The position numbers and the translations under genes are program-made. Positions 3,776 through 9,063 of a stretch of DNA of 9,063 nucleotides are shown piece by piece. Within the stretch, counting starts at the first letter, position 1. Each line of letters begins with the position of its first letter. The stretch comes from an uncultured Eubacteriales bacterium. Its GTDB lineage: Bacteria; Bacillota; Clostridia; Oscillospirales; QAMX01. The notes under the pieces are model-generated. The model was not told the DNA's origin. It searched no databases and was given only the letters and a program-made list of their open reading frames with translations. Location: NCBI GenBank assembly GCA_900551265.1, contig URVL01000083.1, forward strand, positions 1-9,063, written 5' to 3'.

Positions 3776-4825
3776 ATGAAAGTCCCAAAACCGCGCAGGC
3801 TTCCGTCGGGGAACTGGTTTATTCAGATGCGGTTAGGCGGGGAGAGCGTCTCTGTGACGGATCCCAGTGAGAAACAGTGCGTCAAGGCTGCGCAGCTTCT
3901 CAAGGCGGAGTATCTGGCAGGGAAGCGGGTTACGAAAAAACCGGAGCGGGTGACACTTGCGGAGATTGTCGAGCGCTACATTACGTCACGTCAAAACGTC
4001 CTGTCTCCTTCCACAATTCGCGGTTACCGTATCATACAACGCACGCGGTTTCAAGCGTATAGCAGCCAGGAGATCCATGCCATTGACTGGCAGAGCCTTG
4101 TGAATGAAGAAGCGGCATTGTGCAGCCCGAAAACGTTACATAACGCTTGGATGCTGCTCTCATCTGCGGTCTATGCAGGCACAGGCACGCGCCCTGTTGC
4201 CACCCTCCCGCAGGTCCCGAAAAATACGCGGCTGTATTTAACGCCGGCGCAGATTGATTTATTCACCGGCGCAATTCAGAACACAGATGTTGAGATCCCC
4301 GCTTTACTGGGGCTGTGCAGCCTGCGCTGTTCTGAAATTCTCGGTTTGAAATGGCGTAACGTAGACCTGGAAAAGGGGATTGTATATGTACGCGGGTCGG
4401 CGGTGCGCGGAAGTGATGGAAAACTGATTTACAAAGACACAAATAAGAACCGGACGTCCAACCGGGTTGTGCCAATCATGCCGCAGCTCATGGATGCGCT
4501 GCAAAAAGCGCCGGAACACCTGCCGGACGATCCTGTTGTGAGCTGCTCCCAGCAGAGCATCTATACCCGCGTGAATACAATTTGCAGGAAGAACAAATTG
4601 CCGGAAATCGGCGTACACGGTCTACGCCACAGTTTTGCGTCGCTGGCGTATCATTTGAATGTACCGTACAAAGTTGCAATGGAAATCGGCGGCTGGTCGG
4701 ACGATCATACCATGCAGAAAATTTATACGCATATCGCAGAAGAGGATATCCGTGCAGGTGCGGAATCGTTAGTGAATTTTTATAGCAAGAGTAAAAATGC
4801 TAACGAAAATGCTAATGAAAATTAA
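3776..4825 (+). CDS. int: Tyrosine recombinase (phage/element integrase), 349 aa
   Basis: The architecture is standard: an arm-type/AP2-like N-terminus (about 1-50, with SGNWFIQMRLGG), a SAM-like core-binding domain (about 58-145, LAEIVERYITSRQ...LSPSTIRGY) and a catalytic domain (about 150-335). The catalytic set is visible: R184 (CSLRCSEILGLKW), a beta-hairpin lysine (K220 or K224), H281 and R284 (HGLRHSFASL), W307 in the His/Trp position (IGGWSDDH) and nucleophile Y317 (IYTHI). It should be active. The ATG at 3776 has only a weak ribosome site, which may limit basal expression. It ends about 30 bp from the predicted junction in asnB, as expected for an integrase next to its attachment site. 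No excisionase gene is visible beside it. The C-terminus ends in a low-complexity Asn/Ala/Glu repeat. Confidence 0.93.
   Translation: MKVPKPRRLPSGNWFIQMRLGGESVSVTDPSEKQCVKAAQLLKAEYLAGKRVTKKPERVTLAEIVERYITSRQNVLSPSTIRGYRIIQRTRFQAYSSQEIHAIDWQSLVNEEAALCSPKTLHNAWMLLSSAVYAGTGTRPVATLPQVPKNTRLYLTPAQIDLFTGAIQNTDVEIPALLGLCSLRCSEILGLKWRNVDLEKGIVYVRGSAVRGSDGKLIYKDTNKNRTSNRVVPIMPQLMDALQKAPEHLPDDPVVSCSQQSIYTRVNTICRKNKLPEIGVHGLRHSFASLAYHLNVPYKVAMEIGGWSDDHTMQKIYTHIAEEDIRAGAESLVNFYSKSKNANENANEN
4796..4819 (+). repeat. Two tandem 12-bp units in the integrase 3' end
   Basis: Two units, AATGCTAACGAA (4796-4807) and AATGCTAATGAA (4808-4819), differ at one base and encode NANE-NANE before a final Asn. It is a simple expansion at the extreme C-terminus, outside the catalytic domain. 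Confidence 0.8.
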
Positions 4826-4842
4826 AAGTTGGCTTTTTAATT
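4820..4842 (+). terminator. Weak AT-rich hairpin after int
   Basis: AATTAAAAG (4820-4828), loop TTGG and CTTTTTAATT (4833-4842) can form an A/T-rich stem with one bulge that overlaps the integrase stop codon and is followed by an AT-rich run. There is little GC, so termination would be inefficient. Confidence 0.3.
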
Positions 4843-4890
4843 GTATAATTTATCGTTTGGTATGGGTCATATACCCACACATTCCCGGTT
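4826..4890. other. Predicted attachment-site junction (attR-type) within asnB
   Basis: Integrase coding ends at 4825, and recognisable AsnB sequence (read from the other strand) persists to about 4871-4886 and then stops, so the crossover lies between. A perfect short inverted repeat, TGGGT-CATAT-ACCCA (4863-4877), falls here and has the form of a core site for a tyrosine recombinase. The exact core needs the partner junction at the other end of the element. Confidence 0.5.
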
Positions 4891-5507
4891 GAAGTTCAAG
4901 AATGTCACGAAATACGCCGTAGCCAGGTGTGCGGCCTGGTCCGATCAGCATAATTTCCAAAATAGCGCTTTGGTCGATTACAGCTTCCACTTCCGGATGG
5001 GCCAGCAACGTTTTCATTTCGGAGGCAAATATAAATGCGTTGCCACGGTGTAAATAGAAAAAGGGTTTGACGCCAATACGGTCGCGCGCGATAAAGAGAC
5101 GCTCACGGTGATGTTCCCAAACCGCAAAAGCAAAAATGCCGTTAAAACGGTCTACACACTGTTCGCCCCACTGCATATAGGCGTGTAGCAAAACTTCCGT
5201 ATCTGAGTGTCCATGAAAACGGTGTCCTTTCAGCATAAGCTCGCGGCGCAGTTCCTGTGTATTATACAGCTCGCCGTTATAGACCAGCGAATATTCTTCG
5301 CCATTCCAGATTACACATGGGCTGGCGTCCATTTTCAATATCTACGACGCAAAGGCGCGTATGCAAAAGAGAAGCGGGTCCGTCTACCACGCTGCCAGAC
5401 TGATCCGGGCCGCGCCGTTCCATGGTATCCAGCATCTGTTCATACGCCGCTCCGGTTTGATACCGGCCGGACTCCGCAAAATCAAGTATTCCAGCAATTG
5501 CACACAT
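4850..5507 (-). pseudogene. asnB: Asparagine synthetase B 5' fragment, frameshifted and cut by the element
   Basis: From ATG at 5507 (AAAGGAG eight to nine bases upstream) the frame reads MCAIAGILDF..., with Cys2 as the class II glutamine amidotransferase nucleophile, RRGPDQSG, and HTRL with Arg51. It continues to GRQPMC and then falls out of frame, ending at 5277. The adjacent frame resumes with WNGEEYSLVYNGELYN and GHSDTEVLLHAYMQWG, RDRIGVKPFF, SEMKTLLAHPEV and TPGYGVFRDILELQPG, then stops at 4850. Adding one TG to the short TG run at 5313-5317 (minus strand ATGTGTAAT) restores a continuous protein with normal family spacing. Only about 215 of some 600 residues are here. The ATP-binding synthetase domain with SGGVDSS is missing, presumably on the other side of the element. 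The fragment cannot make asparagine; any product would be a truncated glutaminase domain. Confidence 0.88.
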
Positions 5508-5536
5508 ATTAAATATTACTCCTTTACACAAATAAA

Positions 5537-5572
5537 GACGGTGCACGCCCTCATCTTGGAGCAAACACCGTC
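5537..5572 (-). terminator. Hairpin between the ATL gene and asnB (terminator or leader stem)
   Basis: The arms GACGGTG (5572-5566 read on the minus strand) and CACCGTC (5543-5537), with a 22-base loop, are followed by TTTATTTGTG. It could terminate the ATL transcript or, since the asnB promoter probably starts just before it, be a 5' leader stem of asnB mRNA. I see no T-box sequence. Confidence 0.4.
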
Positions 5573-5582
5573 GTTCATTCTT

Positions 5583-5612
5583 ATTGTATGTAAAAGACCT
5601 GACCGATGTGAA
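5583..5612 (-). promoter_or_regulatory. Probable asnB promoter
   Basis: Minus strand: TTCACA (5612-5607), 18-bp spacer, TACAAT (5588-5583). It starts directly after the ATL stop codon and leaves a leader of about 70 bases containing the hairpin. Confidence 0.45.
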
Positions 5613-5615
5613 TCG

Positions 5616-5963
5616 CTAAATGGAAAGCTCGGAAAACAAATCCAAAAGCTGCTGTTCTTCCTCGAAAGAAGGACTCCAGCCATATCGCTGAAGGTCTACC
5701 GTATTTGCATCGGAAACCATAACACCTTCTGATTCCAAAAGATCCCTCTGCGCACCGTCAAACAAAAAGGCGCCTGCGCCTGAGAGAAAGCCACGACCGT
5801 TTACAACGCGATGGGCAACGGTTGCCGCGCCCCGGCCAAGCGCGCGGCCTACCTGGCGCGCATTGCGCGGTTTGCCACACAAATACGCCAGTTGCCCATA
5901 AGTCGCCACTTTTCCTTCCGGTATTCTGCTGCACACGATGCCAACTCGCTGAAAGAAATCCAT
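5616..5963 (-). CDS. Alkyltransferase-like (ATL) DNA-damage recognition protein, 115 aa
   Basis: The whole protein follows the MGMT C-terminal DNA-binding domain: FFQRVGIVCSRIPEGKVATY with Tyr22 (flipping tyrosine), GQLAYLCGKPRNARQVGRAL with Arg36 in the 'arginine finger' place, HRVVNGRG, and a late VDLQRYGW. The active-site PCHRV is replaced by VAHRVV, with Ala50 instead of Cys. It therefore cannot accept an alkyl group and belongs to the ATL class, which binds O6-alkylguanine and hands it to nucleotide excision repair. The known Ala-type ATL example is in Thermus; E. coli YbaZ has Trp. The ATG at 5963 is chosen over the TTG at 5978 because the promoter places the transcript start near 5976. 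The leader is very short with a weak ribosome site. Confidence 0.85.
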   Translation of the reverse strand: MDFFQRVGIVCSRIPEGKVATYGQLAYLCGKPRNARQVGRALGRGAATVAHRVVNGRGFLSGAGAFLFDGAQRDLLESEGVMVSDANTVDLQRYGWSPSFEEEQQLLDLFSELSI

Positions 5964-5982
5964 ATCTGCACATCTCAATCTG

Positions 5983-6011
5983 ATTATACAGAAAAGTTTA
6001 TTCCGCTACAA
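5983..6011 (-). promoter_or_regulatory. Promoter of the ATL gene
   Basis: Minus strand: TTGTAG (6011-6006), 17-bp spacer and a perfect TATAAT (5988-5983). The expected transcript start is about 13 bases from the ATG at 5963. Confidence 0.65.
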
Positions 6012-6027
6012 GTTATTTGCAAATTTT

Positions 6028-6069
6028 ATATTTCATAAAAGCCCGCAAACGCGGGCTTTTATGAAATAT
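6028..6069 (-). terminator. Strong rho-independent terminator with perfect 19-bp stem
   Basis: The arms 6028-6046 and 6051-6069 are perfect reverse complements around an AAAC/GTTT loop. GCCCGC/GCGGGC forms the loop-proximal core, followed by A4/T4 and ATTTCAT. It lies 14 bp after the minus-strand gene ending at 6084 and can act in both directions, insulating the ATL promoter. Confidence 0.9.
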
Positions 6070-6083
6070 CCTAAGCCGCCAGT

Positions 6084-6509
6084 TTATAAAAAAGCCTGCA
6101 ACTGCCGAACATTTTCCCGCTGTGTTGACAGAAAGCGATTGGCAAGCTCTATCACCGATTGTTCTTTTCCCGTATAATCGTGCAAATGCTGTAGTGTCTT
6201 ATTAATTCCCATATTGTTTCCCTCAATTGTCATCTCGGCAATTTTGGAAGCAGAACGGTTTGCCGCCAGCTTACCCGCAGACATCATACGCGCAGAGGTT
6301 TTGGCCACTGTTCCAACATCATTTGCACGTTCGCCGTGCTCTAAAAGTAATTTTTCCGCGTCTCGTTCAAAATTACGGTACTCATCTAACTGCTGCGAAA
6401 GCACATTCTTCAGTCCCCCATCAGCCGTATAGTTCAGTACGGAGAGAATCCCTTCGCACCCCATTTCGGCGGTTTTATGAATATACTGCAAAAGTTCCGT
6501 TTCCGGCAT
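6084..6509 (-). CDS. Conserved clostridial all-helical protein of unknown function, 141 aa
   Basis: The protein appears almost wholly alpha-helical, with four to five helices: PETELLQYIHKTAEMGCEGI (2-21), LKNVLSQQLDEYRNFERDAEKLLLEHG (about 33-59), SARMMSAGKLAANRSASKIA (about 72-91), NNMGINKTLQHLHDY (98-112) and SVIELANRFLSTQRENVRQL (118-137). I recall similar about 140-aa proteins in Clostridia beginning 'ELLQYIHKxxEMG', which look like four-helix bundles (possibly ferritin/DUF2383-like). I cannot name a function, and no ferritin-type metal-ligand pattern is obvious. The start at 6509 is supported by GAGGTGA eight bases upstream; a longer frame from 6563 lacks this. It is monocistronic, with a strong terminator downstream. 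Confidence 0.75.
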   Translation of the reverse strand: MPETELLQYIHKTAEMGCEGILSVLNYTADGGLKNVLSQQLDEYRNFERDAEKLLLEHGERANDVGTVAKTSARMMSAGKLAANRSASKIAEMTIEGNNMGINKTLQHLHDYTGKEQSVIELANRFLSTQRENVRQLQAFL

Positions 6510-6584
6510 CAAGATTATCACCTCACAGATAGTCTGCCACAAAAAACGCCGATTATGAGACACGGCACCAAGAGTTTAGACTTC

Positions 6585-6601
6585 TCAGGTTTACTACCTG
6601 A
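6585..6601. repeat. Inverted repeat TCAGGT-N5-ACCTGA
   Basis: Perfect 6-bp arms (6585-6590, 6596-6601) lie between the divergent 141-aa gene and the transporter operon. No U-tract follows on either strand, so an operator is more likely than a terminator. Confidence 0.35.
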
Positions 6602-6629
6602 CATATGACTGCACAAAAATTTAATAAAT

Positions 6630-6658
6630 TTGACAAGTTTACTTCATAAACTTATAAT
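6630..6658 (+). promoter_or_regulatory. Perfect consensus promoter with operator-like dyad, transporter operon
   Basis: TTGACA (6630-6635), 17-bp spacer and TATAAT (6653-6658) are an exact sigma-A consensus. A perfect inverted repeat, AAGTTTA-CTTCA-TAAACTT (6635-6653), fills the spacer and touches both hexamers. This is the classic position for a repressor that silences an otherwise very strong promoter. No regulator gene is visible in the window. Confidence 0.8.
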
Positions 6659-6698
6659 ATAACAAAAGGAAAATATAGGAGAGGAGGCGGAATGTGTT

Positions 6699-7820
6699 AT
6701 GCAATTTCTTGTAATAGATACACTGAAATTCATGCTACGTAATATCAGGGTTAATATCATCGTGATAGTGACTCTGCTTTTCGCATATCTTGCCTTTTTT
6801 CTTGGATGTAGCTATATAGAAGATGGCATACGGGATTTTGATACATTTCAATTAAAGGAGATGGACAGCTCTATCTATTACGACGGCCGCGTGCCGTATA
6901 TCGGCAGTAAGATTGAATACAAACTCCCTGAGTCCGTCTTGGCAGATTTTTTCCGGCAGTATGATTTTGTGGAGGCGTATACCGTCTGCGAATTTAGTGT
7001 ATACCAAAATCAGGTGACTAGCGAGAAGCTCCGGTACTATGCAATTCAGGAGAGTTTTTCAGACTTCTATTTTTTCGACGTACTTGAAGGCCGGTATTTC
7101 ACTGATGAAGAATTTGAAAACGGCAGTGCGGTATGTCTTGTAGAAAAAACATATCAGGATCTTTATTCTGTCAAGGTGGGAGATACCGTAAATATAGATG
7201 GCACGGTATTTGAAATTGTTGGCGTTATCAAACGCAACGCCGATGCGGGTGGTATATTTCTTCCATACCGTACTTTGCAGGATGATGTCTCTAAAGCACA
7301 ATATTTGCAGCGGTATACCATAGCGGCAGAGCTAACTGACCATATTTTTATGTCACAAATCGACTATGGGCAGCTCGGCCTGTCGGGAGTTGCAAAAACT
7401 GCGCGAGACTATTATCGGGAAAACATTCAGTTTTTCTTCAGCCGAAGTGTGATGGTAATTGCTGTGTGCCTGATTCTATTTACCTATGCACTTTTAAACC
7501 TCTTTAATATCCTGTATAGCAAAATGGACGGAGAGCGTAAAACTTTCGGAATACGGATTGCACTAGGAGCTTCACATCGGCAGGTTTTTCTGCAATTTTT
7601 TCTGGAATGCCTGATACTGGTACTTTCTTCCGTAATTCTAATTTTTATTATGGACCCTCTTATTTCTATCCTGATAAAAGGCGTCATGAATCAATACTTT
7701 GGCGTTTATACGTTTATCTCTATGCTTCTTGTGTCAGTGGTTTCTTCCTATTTTGTAAGTTTGGCACTTATGTCGCGTTTTAAGAAAATGAATGTTGTGG
7801 AAATCATGAAGGACCTATAG
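6699..7820 (+). CDS. FtsX/MacB-type ABC transporter permease, first subunit, 373 aa
   Basis: The layout is that of a MacB-like permease: TM1 at about residues 18-40 (NIIVIVTLLFAYLAFFLGCS), an extracellular MacB core-type domain (about 41-240, with LEGRYFTDEEFENGSAVCLV and VGDTVNIDGTVFEIVGVI), then the FtsX domain with TM2 (about 250-272), cytoplasmic GERKTFGIRIALGASHRQVF (278-297), TM3 (about 300-326) and TM4 (about 336-358), ending VVEIMKDL. ABC exporters of this class are mechanotransmission complexes that handle peptides, antibiotics or lipoproteins. The ATG at 6699 has GAGGAGG eleven bases upstream, a little far. A 16-codon frame at 6692-6742 overlaps the start. It is followed after 19 bp by the second permease. 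Substrate unknown. Confidence 0.87.
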   Translation: MQFLVIDTLKFMLRNIRVNIIVIVTLLFAYLAFFLGCSYIEDGIRDFDTFQLKEMDSSIYYDGRVPYIGSKIEYKLPESVLADFFRQYDFVEAYTVCEFSVYQNQVTSEKLRYYAIQESFSDFYFFDVLEGRYFTDEEFENGSAVCLVEKTYQDLYSVKVGDTVNIDGTVFEIVGVIKRNADAGGIFLPYRTLQDDVSKAQYLQRYTIAAELTDHIFMSQIDYGQLGLSGVAKTARDYYRENIQFFFSRSVMVIAVCLILFTYALLNLFNILYSKMDGERKTFGIRIALGASHRQVFLQFFLECLILVLSSVILIFIMDPLISILIKGVMNQYFGVYTFISMLLVSVVSSYFVSLALMSRFKKMNVVEIMKDL

Positions 7821-7839
7821 GGCGGGGAGGTAACTTGGA

Positions 7840-9024
7840 ATGAACTATCTTCTAAAAAAATCATTCCAGAGATTTTGGAAGAACCGTAAAAAATATGCCT
7901 TTATCATTTTGCAGCTTACAGCAGGCACCTGTATGATGGCTTTAGCATTCCATATCCGATTTTCTTTCCAGGAGCAGTTCAGAACGTTTCAAAAAGAAAT
8001 TGACAGTCAGTATATCAATATTATGGCGAATGATAAAGGTGGAGAAACAGAACCGCTGACTTTCTCAGACTATACATATATCAGGGAGCATTTAAACCCG
8101 GATGGAAACGGCATGGCTTACTATAAGGAATGCCTTTTAAGTGATATGCAAATTAATGTGTTATTCGTCGACGAGGCATTTTATTCTATTGTCATGAGTG
8201 CGCAGGGATATGAAGCGGGCGCAGCTTACATTGGGGAAAACGCCAGGCAGAAGCTTAATTCCGTATTGGGCTCAAAGAATGAATTTTCTTACTATGATAA
8301 ATCGGTTGAGACATTGTTCGGCGTACCCATTTCATCATTAACACCACTGAATACCATCACGTATTCATCAAAAGCATTGTTAACAGATGCACAATTTGCA
8401 GTTGTGGAAGGAAGTTGTACATTTGAAGATTATCTTATCTTTCCGATTTCAGTATATGAGGAATCGGGAATAGGGTGTAGAGGCTGGAATAATCTTGTGC
8501 TCTCCCTAACGGGTGCCAACATGGAAAGCCTGCAAAAACAGATTCACTCCGTGACAGCGTACTTGACAACGCAGTACGAGGACGAGAGTTTCGTGGTCAA
8601 TAACTTTTATACCTATACGGAGCAACAACTTAATCGAAACGTCCATCTGGCTGAACTGTTAAACTTCATCTCAATATTTATATTGGTCATTGTTGTGTTC
8701 GGATTTACGGGTTTACTGCTGATTCTGCTCAATAAGCGCAGGCGTGAATTTTCTATCATACGGATGTGTGGTGCGACCAGCCGTCAAATTACCTGGGAGG
8801 TCTTTTTTGAAATTCTATATGTCGTCCTTTTCGGCGTATTGCTCGGGAATCTTCTAAGTCTACCGTTCTTACCTCTTTTTGACAACATGACAGGTATGGC
8901 GTTTCATATCGAAACATTGCTGTTGTGCCTGGCAGGAGGTCTATTCATAAGCGTATTCGTTTGTATGATAGCGCTGCATAAAGTAAGACGTTTGTCCCCT
9001 GTTGTCGTCTTAAAGGATTTGTAA
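7840..9024 (+). CDS. FtsX-type ABC transporter permease, second subunit, 394 aa
   Basis: The design is as in its partner: an Arg/Lys-rich N-terminal cytoplasmic stretch (KKSFQRFWKNRKKYA), TM1 (about 20-38), a long extracellular domain (about 40-275) more divergent than in the first subunit, and an FtsX domain with TM2 (about 278-300), KRRREFSIIRMCGATSRQIT (299-318), TM3 (about 328-350) and TM4 (about 362-386), ending VVVLKDL. GGGGAGGT stands eight bases before the ATG. Together with the first permease and the downstream ATPase it should form a heterodimeric ABC exporter in the cytoplasmic membrane. The two permeases are diverged paralogues. Substrate unknown; efflux of an antimicrobial peptide or macrolide is only one possibility. 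Confidence 0.87.
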   Translation: MNYLLKKSFQRFWKNRKKYAFIILQLTAGTCMMALAFHIRFSFQEQFRTFQKEIDSQYINIMANDKGGETEPLTFSDYTYIREHLNPDGNGMAYYKECLLSDMQINVLFVDEAFYSIVMSAQGYEAGAAYIGENARQKLNSVLGSKNEFSYYDKSVETLFGVPISSLTPLNTITYSSKALLTDAQFAVVEGSCTFEDYLIFPISVYEESGIGCRGWNNLVLSLTGANMESLQKQIHSVTAYLTTQYEDESFVVNNFYTYTEQQLNRNVHLAELLNFISIFILVIVVFGFTGLLLILLNKRRREFSIIRMCGATSRQITWEVFFEILYVVLFGVLLGNLLSLPFLPLFDNMTGMAFHIETLLLCLAGGLFISVFVCMIALHKVRRLSPVVVLKDL

Positions 9025-9040
9025 AAGAAGGAAAAGTATC

Positions 9041-9063
9041 ATGATTCGTTTAAAAAATGTGAG
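9041..9063 (+). CDS. ABC transporter ATP-binding protein, first codons only (partial)
   Basis: The seven codons visible read MIRLKNV, a very common start for MacB/LolD-type ATPases (usually continuing with SKxY). AGAAGGA stands about eight bases upstream, and the gene lies 16 bp after the second permease in the same direction. The Walker motifs are outside the window, so the call rests on the start and the context. Confidence 0.7.

Noticed and set aside
5508..5582. T-box or other riboswitch in the asnB leader
   Set aside because: Only a 7-bp stem with a large loop is present. No T-box bulge sequence or specifier arrangement is visible.
1..9063. CRISPR array, tRNA or rRNA genes, insertion sequence
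   Set aside because: No regularly spaced repeats, no cloverleaf or rRNA-like sequence, and no transposase or terminal inverted repeats were found on either strand.

Overview
The window looks like chromosomal DNA of a low-to-mid GC anaerobic member of the Clostridia (Oscillospirales or Lachnospiraceae-like). This rests on strong AGGAGG-type ribosome binding sites, consensus sigma-A promoters, a clostridial-type AsnB and clostridial small phage proteins. It divides into two parts at about position 4,850.

Positions 1 to about 4,850 are the integrase-bearing end of a temperate phage or phage-like integrative element; the rest of it lies left of the window. Leftward genes at the left edge encode a Zn-ribbon protein (cut by the edge), a Cro/CI-type HTH protein and a ribbon-helix-helix protein. 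A YozE-like gene (+) converges on a small phage-type gene (-) with a 56-bp overlap. Two divergent pairs of HTH regulators follow (1643-/1759+ and 2801-/2955+), each with its own operator-promoter region. Between them sits a complete YefM/YoeB-type toxin-antitoxin operon with a recognisable operator. A 419-bp regulatory stretch with a promoter, a 14-bp palindrome and a LexA-type (SOS) box leads to a tyrosine integrase with all expected catalytic residues. The integrase ends directly at the junction.

The junction lies inside asnB (minus strand). Only the glutaminase-domain end is present here, and it also carries a frameshift best explained by loss of one TG unit. The asnB 3' half should be at the far left end of the element, outside the window. 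Right of asnB come an alkyltransferase-like (ATL) gene with Ala in place of the MGMT cysteine, an all-helical conserved gene followed by a perfect 19-bp terminator stem, and an operon of two FtsX-type ABC permeases plus the first codons of an ATPase. That operon is driven by a perfect consensus promoter with a perfect inverted repeat between -35 and -10.

Read together, the element portion is a dense regulatory region: five HTH regulators, one RHH protein and one toxin-antitoxin pair. Its exit gene (int) appears wired to DNA damage. I see no wholly unknown multi-gene system. The most notable points are the two stacked repressor switches, the SOS-box integrase promoter, and the target gene asnB being both interrupted and frameshifted.
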